Positions 24,710-33,579 are shown, counted from the first letter of the stretch. The stretch: DNA of 64,000 bases from Promicromonospora sp. AC04 (GCF_003058225.1 NZ_QBUG01000010.1:235339-299338), one strand, 5' to 3'. Made by a program: numbers and translations. Notes: a model not told the origin generated them from the letters alone.

Positions 24710-26362
24710 ATGAGGATCACCCGTAGAAAGGCCATTGCGGCGACCGCCGTGGCCGCCCTCGGACTCACGCTCACCGCGTGCTCGTCCGGCGGCGACGACG
24801 GAGACGGCGACGCCGTCGACGTCTCCGCGCAGACGACCGGCGCCATGGAGGACTACGGCGTCGGCACCACCTTCAAGGCGACCGAGCCGCTCGAGTTCGG
24901 GCTCATGTACCGCGACCACCCGAACTACCCGCTCAAGGACGACTGGTCGATCATCGAGCGGCTCAAGGAGGAGCACAACGTCACCTTCGACATCCAGTCG
25001 GTGCCGCTGGCCGACTTCGAGCAGAAGCGGTCGCTCCTGATCAGCTCGGGCGACGCGGCCGACCTCATCCCGTCGACCTACGCGGCCGACGTCGAGACGC
25101 TCACGTCCGGTGGCGCGCTCCTTGCGGTCTCCGACTACCTCGACTACCTGCCGAACTTCCAGGACAAGGTCGAGAAGTGGGGGCTGCAGGACAACCTGGA
25201 CCGCCTGCGTCAGGCGGACGGCAAGTTCTACGTGCTGCCCGGCCTGCTCGAGAGCCCGAAGCCCTCGTACTCGATAGCCATCCGCGAGGACTGGTGGGAG
25301 GACGCCGGCCTCGAGGACCCCAAGACCTGGGACGAGTTCGCCGACCAGCTCGAGGTCATCAAGGAGGAGCACCCCGAGCTCGACTACCCGTACACGGAGC
25401 GCTGGTCCATCAACGGGCCGATGGAGGCCACCCTCCAGGCGGCGGCGGGCAACTTCGGCACCGAGGCGGGCTGGGGCTACGGCGACGGCGTGACCTGGAA
25501 CGGCTCCGAGTACGAGTACACCGGCGCGTCCGAGGGCTACAAGGAGCTCGTCACGTACTTCGCCGACCTCGTGGACCGCGGCCTGCTCGACCCCGAGGGG
25601 CTCACCCAGGACGACGACGCGGCCAAGGCGAAGTTCACCACCGGCAAGGCGGCCGCCATCGGGTCGAACGACCAGGAGGCCGTCGTCTACCGCACGGGCT
25701 TCGAGGAGGCCGGCAACAAGGACGCCAAGGTGAAGCACCTCGTGGTCCCGGCCGGTCCGGCGGGCAACATCATGGACGCCACCACCGGCGGCCAGTTCGA
25801 GTCCGGTATCGCGCTCTCGTCGAGCGCCGCCGAGCGGGACGACTTCGTCGCCATGCTGCAGTTCATCGACTGGCTCTACTACTCGGACGAGGGCCTGGAG
25901 TTCGCCAAGTGGGGCGTCGACGGCGAGACGTACACCAAGGAGTCCGACGGCACCCGCACGCTGGCCGACGACGTCGACTGGGGCGGCCTCAACCCGGGCG
26001 CCTCGAAGTTCCTGAACACCGACTACGGCTACTACAACGGCGTCTGGACGCTGGCCCACGGCTCCACCACGGACCTGGTCAAGTCGACGCTCACGCCCGA
26101 GGTGCAGGAGTTCCTCGACGAGATGAACCAGAAGGACGTCGCGGAGAACGGCCCGGGCATCGCCATGGACGAGATGCAGCGCGAGGAGGCCTCGCTGCTG
26201 CAGACCAACCTGCAGGACCTCGTCATGACCGGGACCTCGCAGTTCCTCCTGGGCGACCGGTCGCTCGACGAGTGGGACGCCTACGTCGCCGAGCTGGAGA
26301 GCGCCGGCATGTCCACCTACGTCCAGACGGTGAACGACGCCGCGGGCGTCACGACCGAGTAA
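24710..26362 (+). CDS. Extracellular solute-binding lipoprotein, LplA/YtcQ type
   Basis: This 550-residue protein captures the oligosaccharide outside the cell for the two upstream permeases. The signal peptide ends in the lipobox LTAC (Cys24); the preceding TRRKAIAA contains an Arg pair, so Tat export is possible. The length (about 550) and motifs such as YVLPGLLESPKPSYSIAIREDWW and LEDPKTWDEF are those of LplA-type, not of the shorter maltose-type proteins. GGAGG lies 5 nt before the ATG. A perfect 27-bp inverted repeat follows the stop, which would reduce read-through into the glycosidase genes. Confidence 0.9.
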   Translation: MRITRRKAIAATAVAALGLTLTACSSGGDDGDGDAVDVSAQTTGAMEDYGVGTTFKATEPLEFGLMYRDHPNYPLKDDWSIIERLKEEHNVTFDIQSVPLADFEQKRSLLISSGDAADLIPSTYAADVETLTSGGALLAVSDYLDYLPNFQDKVEKWGLQDNLDRLRQADGKFYVLPGLLESPKPSYSIAIREDWWEDAGLEDPKTWDEFADQLEVIKEEHPELDYPYTERWSINGPMEATLQAAAGNFGTEAGWGYGDGVTWNGSEYEYTGASEGYKELVTYFADLVDRGLLDPEGLTQDDDAAKAKFTTGKAAAIGSNDQEAVVYRTGFEEAGNKDAKVKHLVVPAGPAGNIMDATTGGQFESGIALSSSAAERDDFVAMLQFIDWLYYSDEGLEFAKWGVDGETYTKESDGTRTLADDVDWGGLNPGASKFLNTDYGYYNGVWTLAHGSTTDLVKSTLTPEVQEFLDEMNQKDVAENGPGIAMDEMQREEASLLQTNLQDLVMTGTSQFLLGDRSLDEWDAYVAELESAGMSTYVQTVNDAAGVTTE

Positions 26363-26371
26363 CCACCCGTT

Positions 26372-26426
26372 GAGTGCGGGATCTTCGCCCTCCGGACCCG
26401 GTCCGGAGGGCGAAGATCCCGCACTC
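26372..26426 (+). terminator. Perfect 27-bp inverted repeat after the binding-protein gene
   Basis: Bases 26372-26398 are the exact reverse complement of 26400-26426, with a single base at the centre. It sits between the binding-protein stop and the GTG of the GH39 gene, so it may be an intra-operon attenuator or mRNA-stabilising hairpin as much as a terminator. Confidence 0.7.
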
Positions 26427-26445
26427 GACGAAGCAGAGGAGCTTC

Positions 26446-28089
26446 GTGGAGCGCGTCATCGTTTCTGTTCAGGGCAGCGGGGTGCTGGGGGATGCCTGGC
26501 GGGCCTGCGTCGGGACCGGGCGGTTCAACCTCGCGCTGCGGCAGGACTACCAGGACTCCCTCGCCCTGGTGCAGCGCGAGATCGGCTTCCGGCACATCCG
26601 GGGCCACGGCCTGCTGCACGACGACGTCGCCGTCCACCGCCCGTACGACGCCGCGGGCCACCGGGGTACCGCCTACGTGTTCACCTACGTGGACCAGGTG
26701 GTGGACGCCTACCTGAACCTGGGGATCAAGCCGTTCCTCGAGCTCGGGTTCATGCCCCGCGGCCTCGCCTCCGGTGACCAGACGGTGTTCTGGTGGCTGG
26801 GCAACGTCACCCCGCCGCGCGACCACGCCGAATGGGCGAGCCTGGTGCGGGCCCTGCTCCGGCACCTCATCGACCGGTACGGCCTCGACGAGGTGCGGAC
26901 CTGGCCCGTCGAGGTGTGGAACGAGCCCAACCTCACCCACTTCTGGAAGGACGGGGACCAGGGGGCGTACTTCCGCCTCTACGAGGCGTCGGTCCTGGCG
27001 GTGAAGGACGTCGACGCCGAGCTCCAGGTGGGCGGCCCCGCCATCTCCCCCGGGGCGGACGACTGGTGGGAGCCCTTCGCGGAGTTCGTCACCACGCGCG
27101 ACCTGCCTGCCGACTTCCTGTCCGTGCACGCCTACGCCTCGGGCCCGGCGCAGCACGTGCCGTTCGGCGTCTACCAGACCCTCCGGCGGCCCCAGGACCT
27201 GCTCGACCAGTTCGCCAGGCCCCGCAAGATCCTCGCCGGGACGGCGCTCGCGGACCGGCCGCTGCACATCACGGAGTTCAACACGAGCTACCGGCCCGAC
27301 AACCCCGTGCACGACACGGCGTACAACGCCGCCTACCTCGCGCCGGTGCTCGCGGAGGGCGGCGAGCACGCCGCCTCCTTCGCCTACTGGACGTTCAGCG
27401 ACGTCTTCGAGGAGGAGGGCGTGCCGGCGTCGTTCTTCCACGGCGGGTTCGGCATGCTCGGCTACCGGCAGGTGCGCAAGCCGACGTTCCACCTGTACGC
27501 CTTCATGGCACGGATGGGGCCGGAGGTGCTTGCCCGCGGCGTCGACCACCTGGTCACGCGCCACCCCGCGACGGGGCAGGTCACGGTGCTCGCCTGGCAG
27601 CCGGTGGGCGGCACGGACGACCCGGCAGAGCCCGACCGGCACGAGGTGCGGCTGAGCGTCCCGGTCGCTCCGGTGGCCGCCCTTCGACAGGTTCAGGACC
27701 CGCCGGTCGAGGCTTCCGACCAGGATTCGGCCGGCTCGACCGGCTCGACCAGCTCGGCCAGCGGATCGCGGGTCTTCGTCATGCGGCACGACGTCGACGA
27801 GTCCGCCGGCAACGCGTGGGCGGCCTGGCGCGAGATGGGGCGGCCCGCGTCGCCGTCGGGCAGACAGCTGGACGCGCTGCACGAGGCGAGCGAGCCCGCC
27901 CGGCGGGCGTACTCGCTCCCCGTCGTCCCGACGGCGGACGGCGGCCGGGTGGACCTCGACCTGCCGATCGGGCGGCACGGCGTCACGCTGGTGACCCTGG
28001 ATCCGGTGCGTGACGAGACCCCGCCGTGGCTGGACGACGCCCGGATCCTGGGCCGCGCGGACACACTGCCGGGTGCGGGGTATCCATGA
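26446..28089 (+). CDS. GH39 beta-xylosidase
   Basis: This 547-residue glycosidase should release xylose from the non-reducing ends of xylo-oligosaccharides in the cytoplasm (no signal peptide). The acid/base is Glu160 in VWNEPNLTHFW and the nucleophile Glu277 in ITEFNTSY; with the GTG start chosen here both numbers equal those known for Thermoanaerobacterium XynB, which supports the start. GAGGAG lies just upstream. Residues ~413-441 are a Ser/Gly-rich insertion encoded by repeat-like DNA (27679-27770) in the C-terminal beta-domain. The stop is at 28089, 54 bases before the GH42 start. Confidence 0.9.
   Translation: MERVIVSVQGSGVLGDAWRACVGTGRFNLALRQDYQDSLALVQREIGFRHIRGHGLLHDDVAVHRPYDAAGHRGTAYVFTYVDQVVDAYLNLGIKPFLELGFMPRGLASGDQTVFWWLGNVTPPRDHAEWASLVRALLRHLIDRYGLDEVRTWPVEVWNEPNLTHFWKDGDQGAYFRLYEASVLAVKDVDAELQVGGPAISPGADDWWEPFAEFVTTRDLPADFLSVHAYASGPAQHVPFGVYQTLRRPQDLLDQFARPRKILAGTALADRPLHITEFNTSYRPDNPVHDTAYNAAYLAPVLAEGGEHAASFAYWTFSDVFEEEGVPASFFHGGFGMLGYRQVRKPTFHLYAFMARMGPEVLARGVDHLVTRHPATGQVTVLAWQPVGGTDDPAEPDRHEVRLSVPVAPVAALRQVQDPPVEASDQDSAGSTGSTSSASGSRVFVMRHDVDESAGNAWAAWREMGRPASPSGRQLDALHEASEPARRAYSLPVVPTADGGRVDLDLPIGRHGVTLVTLDPVRDETPPWLDDARILGRADTLPGAGYP
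27679..27700. repeat. Dispersed-repeat-like sequence inside the GH39 gene
   Basis: The 22 bases contain CCTTCGACAGGTTCAGGACC, a sequence type I know as a frequent intergenic repeat (CTTCGACARGCTCAGGAC) in many bacterial genomes. Here it is read in frame and followed by GGCTCGACC-type short repeats up to about 27770. Confidence 0.5.
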
Positions 28090-28142
28090 GCTCAGTACGT
28101 CCCGACCCGGCAGATGTCCCGCACTCAGCGGAAGGAACAGGC

Positions 28143-30314
28143 GTGATCGACACCAAGATCCTGTACGGCGGCGACTACAACCCCGAGCAGTGGCCGCGCG
28201 CCGTCTGGGAGGAGGACTACGCCGCCTTCGGCAAAGCCACGATCGACACGGTGACGCTCGGGGTCTTCGCGTGGTCCTACCTGCAGACGGACGAGGACAC
28301 CTACGACTTCTCGCGGCTCGACGAGATGGTGGCGCGCGCCGTCGAGGGCGGCGCGCGCATCGTGCTGGCCACCGCGACGGGCGCGCTGCCGCCGTGGCTC
28401 GCGCACCAGCATCCCGAGGTGAACCGGACCGACTTCCAGGGGCGGGTGCACACGTACGGGCAGCGGCACAACGCGTGCCCCAGCTCGCCCGTGTACCGGC
28501 GGCTGTCCGCCGAGCTGGCCGGCCGGATCGCCGAGCGGTACGCCGGCACGCCCGGCCTGGTTGCCTGGCACGTCGGCAACGAGTACGGCGGGTTCGACGG
28601 CGGCTGCTGGTGCGAGCACTGCGCCGCCGGGTTCCGGGTGTGGCTGCGCGAGCGGTATGGCACCCTCGAGCGCCTGAACGACGCGTGGAACGCGACGTTC
28701 TGGTCGCACCTGTTCTCCGACTGGGAGCAGATCGTCCCGCCGAACATGCTGAGCGAGCACTGGCGCGGACCGGACCACACGGCGTTCCAGGGCATCACGC
28801 TGGACTACCGTCGCTTCCAGTCCGATGCGATGCTGCGCAACTTCCGCGACGAGAAGGCGCGCATCCGCGAGCACGACACGACGCTCCCCGTGACGACCAA
28901 CTTCATGGGCCTGTTCAAGCCGCTCGACTATCACCGGTGGGCCGAGCACCTCGACTTCGCGTCCTGGGACAACTACCCGCCCGGCCCGCGCGAGCACACC
29001 CGCATGGCGCTGGCCCACGACCTGATGCGCGGCCTCAAGGACGGTGCGCCGTTCTGGGTGATGGAGCAGACGCCGACCATCACCGCCTCCCGGGACGTGA
29101 ACCCGGTGAAGCGGCCCGGCGTGCTGCGGCTGTGGTCGTGGCAGGCCGTCGCGCACGGCGCGGACGCCGTCCTCTACTTCCAGCTGCGACAGTCGAAGGG
29201 GGCGTGCGAGAAGTATCACGGTGCGGTCCTGGACCATGCGGGGCGGACGGACACGCGGTCGTTCCGCGAGATCGCGGGCCTGGGCGGGGAGCTCGCCGCG
29301 CTGGGCGACGCCGTGCTCGGCGCACGGACCCCGGCCCGGGTCGCGCTGCTGTTCGACTGGGACTCCTGGTGGGCCGCCGAGATGACGGACGGCTTCAACC
29401 GGCACGTGAAGTACCCGGCAATCGTGCTCGCGTACTACCGGGCGCTGTGGGCGGCGGGCGCGCAGGTCGACGTCGTGCCGGTGACGGCGGACCTGTCGCG
29501 GTACGACGTCGTCGTCGCGCCGATGCTGCACCTGCTCAAGGGCGATATCGCGGCGCGTCTGGAGGCAGTGGTGCGACGGGGCGGGTCGCTGCTGACGACG
29601 TTCTGGTCCGGGCGCGTTGACGAGGACGACAACGCCTTCCTCATGGACGTGCCCGGGCCGCTCGGCCCGGTGCTGGGCCTGCGGATCGAGGAGACGGACT
29701 CGGCCGAGCCTGGGGTCACCAACCCTGTGACGCTCCGGCTGCCCGACGGCGAGGCCGGCCTCGGGGTCCCCGCGAAGTCCCGCGGCGGAGCAGGGGCTTC
29801 GTGGGGTGAGGGCGGCGAGGTGGTCGCCCCGGGCGGTGCGGGTCCGGTCGACGCCGGTCCGGGCACCGGGCTGGTCTCCGACGCTGGGCTGGTCATGGAG
29901 ATCCTGGTGCCGGACGGCGCCGAGGTGGTCGGCACCTACGGCGCAGAGTTCTACGCGGGCACGCCCGCCGTGACCCGCAACCGGCCCGACGGCCCGGACA
30001 GCGGCGAGGCCTGGTACGTCGCGACCGGCCTGGACGACGCCGGGGTGGAGTGGGTGGTGCGGCGCGTACTCGACCGGCACGGGCTCGTGGGCCCGTACGC
30101 CGACGCGCGCGACGTCGAGCTCGCGGTGCGGTCCAAGGACGGCGTGCGGTTCGCGTTCGTGCTGTCGCACGCGACCGAGCCGGTCGACGTCGTCGCGCAC
30201 GCGTCCGGCGTCGACCTGCTGACCGGCCGGACCGTGCGGCAGGGGGAGACGCTCCGGCTCGACCCGGCCGACGTCGTCCTGCTGCGCGAGGACGCACCGA
30301 GAGACCCGGCATGA
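28143..30314 (+). CDS. GH42 beta-galactosidase
   Basis: The 723-residue enzyme hydrolyses beta-galactosides or, in some members, alpha-L-arabinopyranosides. The acid/base Glu147 is in GNEYGG and the nucleophile Glu308 in VMEQTPT. A Cys cluster (GGCWCEHC, with an upstream ACP) matches the zinc site of GH42 enzymes. The trimerisation domain and a C-terminal beta-domain follow. The GTG at 28143 has GGAAGGA 6 nt upstream and begins right at the catalytic barrel; an alternative ATG at 28086 overlapping the GH39 stop would add 19 residues. Residues ~540-585 are a Gly/Ala-rich low-complexity insertion. Confidence 0.9.
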   Translation: MIDTKILYGGDYNPEQWPRAVWEEDYAAFGKATIDTVTLGVFAWSYLQTDEDTYDFSRLDEMVARAVEGGARIVLATATGALPPWLAHQHPEVNRTDFQGRVHTYGQRHNACPSSPVYRRLSAELAGRIAERYAGTPGLVAWHVGNEYGGFDGGCWCEHCAAGFRVWLRERYGTLERLNDAWNATFWSHLFSDWEQIVPPNMLSEHWRGPDHTAFQGITLDYRRFQSDAMLRNFRDEKARIREHDTTLPVTTNFMGLFKPLDYHRWAEHLDFASWDNYPPGPREHTRMALAHDLMRGLKDGAPFWVMEQTPTITASRDVNPVKRPGVLRLWSWQAVAHGADAVLYFQLRQSKGACEKYHGAVLDHAGRTDTRSFREIAGLGGELAALGDAVLGARTPARVALLFDWDSWWAAEMTDGFNRHVKYPAIVLAYYRALWAAGAQVDVVPVTADLSRYDVVVAPMLHLLKGDIAARLEAVVRRGGSLLTTFWSGRVDEDDNAFLMDVPGPLGPVLGLRIEETDSAEPGVTNPVTLRLPDGEAGLGVPAKSRGGAGASWGEGGEVVAPGGAGPVDAGPGTGLVSDAGLVMEILVPDGAEVVGTYGAEFYAGTPAVTRNRPDGPDSGEAWYVATGLDDAGVEWVVRRVLDRHGLVGPYADARDVELAVRSKDGVRFAFVLSHATEPVDVVAHASGVDLLTGRTVRQGETLRLDPADVVLLREDAPRDPA

Positions 30315-31057
30315 GCGCCGGCGGGTCGGGTGTGACCGGTGGGCCGGGTGGGCCGGGTAGGTCCGGTGAGTCGGGCGAGGGCGAGCGGCGCGAGTTCGGG
30401 GAGGGCGTCCTCGGCCGCGCGACCGCCGTCGTCTACTGGTACCTGATGGTCGAGGTGCTGCTCGTGGTCGCGGTCCTGCCCGGGGCCGTGGCGTCGCTCT
30501 TCCTGGAGCGGACGCCGGGCAATGCCCCGCTCTTCGCGCTGTGCCTGCTGCCGGTGGGGCCCGCGGTGTCGGCGGGGTTGTTCGCGCTCCGCGACCGGAC
30601 GAAGGCCGAGGGGCTCACGCCGGCGTCGTCGTTCTGGCGCGGATACCGGCTGAACTGGGCGGACGCCCTGAAGGTGTGGGTGCCCGGGCTCGCCGTGGGC
30701 GTCGTGATCGTGCTGGGGCTGGCGAACGTCGGCGCGGGCGGCGTGCCCGGCTGGTATGCCGGCGCGCTGGTGGTGGTGGGGATCGGCCTGGCCCTGTGGA
30801 TGGTGAACGCGCTGGTGATCGTGTCGTTCTTCGGGTTCCGGACCAGGGACGCGGCGCGGCTCGCCGCGCACTTCCTCGGCGCGCGGCCGCTCGTCACGCT
30901 CGGCACGCTCTCGCTCCTGGTGCTCGCGGCCGGGATCGTGGCCCTGACCACGGAGGCGGTGTTCGGCCTGCTCGCGGTGGTGTGGCTCGCGCTGGTGCTG
31001 CGCAACGCGCGGCCCCTGCTGGCCGACGTCGAGGAGCGGTTCACCTCCGCGAGGTGA
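30311..31057 (+). CDS. DUF624 (YesL-like) membrane protein
   Basis: The 248-residue product has a Gly-rich N-terminal tail (~1-28) and five or six hydrophobic segments. The spacing and motifs (ATAVVYWYLMVEVLLVVAVLPG, FWRGYRLNWADALKVW, LGARPLVTLG) fit the DUF624/YesL family, which is nearly always found beside oligosaccharide importers and glycosidases; its function is unknown. The ATG overlaps the GH42 stop (ATGA), so it is the last gene of the importer-glycosidase operon. Another DUF624-like gene closes the locus at 62973. Confidence 0.75.
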   Translation: MSAGGSGVTGGPGGPGRSGESGEGERREFGEGVLGRATAVVYWYLMVEVLLVVAVLPGAVASLFLERTPGNAPLFALCLLPVGPAVSAGLFALRDRTKAEGLTPASSFWRGYRLNWADALKVWVPGLAVGVVIVLGLANVGAGGVPGWYAGALVVVGIGLALWMVNALVIVSFFGFRTRDAARLAAHFLGARPLVTLGTLSLLVLAAGIVALTTEAVFGLLAVVWLALVLRNARPLLADVEERFTSAR

Positions 31058-31133
31058 CCCTCGGTTGCCATCGTGATGACGGTATGGCGGGGCAACATTG
31101 TCCGATCTGGGGTACTTGCGCCAGGGTATGTGC

Positions 31134-32054
31134 ATGGCGATCAAGCAGGGGGACCCGGCAAGACTGACCTATCGCTATCTGCGGGTGGCGATCGTCGCGG
31201 TGGTGCTGGTGCTGTTCGTGTCGCTGACGATGCAGATCGTCGCCGACCACGGGCGGCTGGAATCGGGCGAGGAGTGGTGGTACGCGACGATCAGCTCCTA
31301 CTTCTACTCGCCGGTGCAGAGCATCTTCGTGGGCACGCTGGTGGGCATCGGGACGTGCCTCATCGCGATCAAGGGCCGGCACGGCGCCGAGGAGGTGCTG
31401 CTCAACTTCGCGGGCATGTTTGCGTTCGCCGTGGCGCTCGTTCCGACGCCGCTCGACGCCGAGATGTGCCCCGGTGAGCCCTACTGCCTGGACGTGCCCG
31501 AGCGGGTCGGCAACAACATGGGGTCGCTGCTCGTGGTCGGCGGCCTGGTCATGCTGCTGTCGACCTGGCCCCGGCGTCGCGACCTGGGCAGCCGCGAGGG
31601 CTGGGACCTGTGGATCAACTGGCTGACGTGGGCGGCGACCGGGGTCTGGCTCCTGGTGTGGCCCGGGAGCTTCCTTACGGCAGCGCACTACACCGCGGCC
31701 ATCCTGCTGTTCGCCTGCCTCGTCGCCGTCGCCTGGATCAACGGCACGGACCATGCGGTCACGGCCCAGGCGCTCGAACGGCTGCGCGGCATGTCGGCGG
31801 CGGCGTACCGGGTCTGGTACCGGTGGATCGCGGTGGTGATGGCCACGGTGCTCGTCGTGGGTCTGGCCACAACGGTCGTGCTCGACCGGTACTTCCCGGA
31901 CTTGTTCCCGCAGACGCTGTTCGTGGTCGAGACCGTGATGATGCTGATCTTCGTGCTCTTCTGGGTGCTGCAGACCATCCAGTTCTGGGACATCGACCTG
32001 CCGGCGGGCGCCCGCGTCGCGGACGTGCGGCTTCCTGGCGATACACCGGTGTAG
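31134..32054 (+). CDS. Uncharacterised multi-pass membrane protein
   Basis: The product of 306 residues has seven or eight hydrophobic segments, a loop with two cysteines (EMCPGEPYCLDVPERVGNNMG) that probably faces outside, and a basic, conserved-looking loop WPRRRDLGSREGWDLWINW. I do not recognise a family. Start codons at 31128 and 31134 are both possible; AGGG 8 nt before 31134 favours the latter. It stands alone between the GH42/DUF624 operon and the decayed ynfA. Confidence 0.6.
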   Translation: MAIKQGDPARLTYRYLRVAIVAVVLVLFVSLTMQIVADHGRLESGEEWWYATISSYFYSPVQSIFVGTLVGIGTCLIAIKGRHGAEEVLLNFAGMFAFAVALVPTPLDAEMCPGEPYCLDVPERVGNNMGSLLVVGGLVMLLSTWPRRRDLGSREGWDLWINWLTWAATGVWLLVWPGSFLTAAHYTAAILLFACLVAVAWINGTDHAVTAQALERLRGMSAAAYRVWYRWIAVVMATVLVVGLATTVVLDRYFPDLFPQTLFVVETVMMLIFVLFWVLQTIQFWDIDLPAGARVADVRLPGDTPV

Positions 32055-32088
32055 GCCGGGCCGGCGAGGGCTGTGAGAGCGTCGCCCG

Positions 32089-32170
32089 ATGAACGTGACC
32101 CGCTCGATCATCCTCTTCGTCGCCGCAGCCGTGTTCGAGATCGGCGGCGCCTGGCATGTACGCCCCGCGC
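32089..32170 (+). pseudogene. Internally deleted ynfA (UPF0060) remnant
   Basis: From ATG at 32089 the frame reads MNVTRSIILFVAAAVFEIGG then AW, the usual N-terminus of YnfA-type small multidrug-resistance-like proteins. Directly after, in the next frame, 32156-32170 encodes MYAPR, the usual YnfA C-terminal end. The ~75 middle codons are missing, so the gene is an internal-deletion remnant with a frameshift. It abuts the 3' end of the first DUF4143 ATPase, whose stop is at 32199. The family identification is from memory of the YnfA termini. Confidence 0.65.
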
Positions 32171-32198
32171 GCGACCGCCGGCTTCGGGGCCAGTATCG

Positions 32199-33470
32199 CT
32201 ATGGTCCGAGCAGCGCCGCCGGGATGACTGCGATGCCGTCTCTCCGTCGGTAGGCGTACTCGCCGGCAGTCACAACCACGGCGTCGATCAGGTTGTCTCC
32301 GATCTTCTCCTTCAGCCACTTAAGGTGCTTGACGTCAGCGTCCTCGGCACGGTCCGAGAGCTTTACCTCGATGGCGATGACCCTTCCGTCACGTCGTTGG
32401 ACTATGAGGTCGACTTCGTGGTCACCACCCCGTGTGCGTAGGTACGAGACCCGTGCGTCGGCGTTCTCTGCATAGACCTTGATGCTCAGGCCGACGAGGT
32501 GCTCGAACAACGCGCCAAGAATGGTGCCGTCAGGGATGGTGACCGATCCTTGGTCCGCGCGAAGGAGCTTGTCGGGCCCAAGGCTGAGTAGGCGCGCCGC
32601 AAGTGCTGGGTCGGCCAACTGATGCTTCGGTGTCTGCGTCAGCCTCTCCAGATGATTGTGACCCGGAATCCAAGCCGGGATGTCGTCGAGCAGCCATAGC
32701 GATCCGAGCGCGTCACGGTATGACAGCACCGTGGTGCGCGCGGGCTTGTCTGAGTCGCCGACTGTAGCTGCGTCAAGGATCTTGGTATAGCTCGTCGTGC
32801 TAGATGTTGCGGCTGCGTAGGCAGTCAGCCAGGCGCGGAGGGTGCGGGGCCGCCGCACTGAGTATCCCTGTTCCGGGAACTCCCGCTGCACTACGTTCTC
32901 CAGATAGGCGTCGAGCAGCGATTCACGGATACGCCGCGGTTCGTCTCGGATTGCCGGGAGCCCGGACGCAGTGATCTCCTCGACGTAGTCGGTCAGACGA
33001 AGGCTGGTGGTGCCGGCAACGGCTGCGTTGTCTTCGTTGAGCAATGTCTTCAGGCTGACGCTTGCCTTCTCAATCTCTCGCTCCGCCAGACTGAGTGGGC
33101 GTAGTCGCATGGGGACGATGCGGCCCGCCCCGGAATGTACGACCGCACCGCGAGGAGCGGAGCTGCCTGCGATGATGAAGTGTCCTCGTGGGGTTCCAGC
33201 ATCGACGGCGCGACGCACGTAGTCCCACACCTGTGGCATGCGTTGCCACTCGTCGACCAGCACCGGTCCGGGCATGGTAGTGAGGATGCTCGGATCGGTG
33301 TCGATGATCTCGCGCGTCCGTGGCAGGTCGAGATCGACGATCGTCTTGGCGCGTTGCGCTGCGGTCGCGGTCTTTCCAACGCCTTTGGGGCCATGGATCG
33401 AGATGGCTCGTAGCGAGGGCTGTAGCTCATCCAGGAGGTCGTCGATCACGCGCCGGCGATAGGTGCTCAC
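32199..33470 (-). CDS. DUF4143-type ATP-binding protein (AAA_14 + PD-(D/E)XK-like), copy 1
   Basis: The 423-residue protein has an AAA_14 ATPase domain with Walker A GPKGVGKT (27-34), Walker B PVLVDEWQR and SGAGR further on, and a C-terminal DUF4143 domain with the nuclease-like pattern EVDLIVQRR...AIEVKLS. No biochemical function is established for the family to my knowledge. A paralogue lies at 43316-44584; both end in AALLGP. GTG at 33470 follows a TAGCGT hexamer by 6 nt, and that hexamer is inside the first of four upstream 23-bp-period repeats, which suggests autoregulation. It is flanked by a ynfA remnant and an AbrB/Doc pair. Confidence 0.85.
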   Translation of the reverse strand: MSTYRRRVIDDLLDELQPSLRAISIHGPKGVGKTATAAQRAKTIVDLDLPRTREIIDTDPSILTTMPGPVLVDEWQRMPQVWDYVRRAVDAGTPRGHFIIAGSSAPRGAVVHSGAGRIVPMRLRPLSLAEREIEKASVSLKTLLNEDNAAVAGTTSLRLTDYVEEITASGLPAIRDEPRRIRESLLDAYLENVVQREFPEQGYSVRRPRTLRAWLTAYAAATSSTTSYTKILDAATVGDSDKPARTTVLSYRDALGSLWLLDDIPAWIPGHNHLERLTQTPKHQLADPALAARLLSLGPDKLLRADQGSVTIPDGTILGALFEHLVGLSIKVYAENADARVSYLRTRGGDHEVDLIVQRRDGRVIAIEVKLSDRAEDADVKHLKWLKEKIGDNLIDAVVVTAGEYAYRRRDGIAVIPAALLGP

Positions 33471-33477
33471 CCTTGTA

Positions 33478-33563
33478 CGCTACAGATCGCAGGACATCTA
33501 CGCTACATTTCGCAGGCTCTGTACTGGACATATCGCGGACCCCCTGCGCTACGGATCGCGAGG
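33478..33563. repeat. Four direct repeats with exact 23-bp period upstream of ATPase copy 1
   Basis: Units start at 33478, 33501, 33524 and 33547. They read CGCTACAGATCGCAGG, CGCTACATTTCGCAGG, CTGGACATATCGCGGA (diverged) and CGCTACGGATCGCGAGG. Each 16-base unit is followed by about 7 variable bases. The array begins 8 bases before the ATPase GTG and covers its promoter, so it looks like a multi-site operator or iteron array. It is not a CRISPR array: the units are too short and there are no spacers of normal size. Confidence 0.85.
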
Positions 33564-33579
33564 CGCATGCCTGGCACGA

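Noticed and set aside
33478..33563. Possible CRISPR array
   Set aside because: The units are only about 16 bases with 7-base gaps, and no cas gene is present. The same layout upstream of a paralogous ATPase points to operator or iteron sites.
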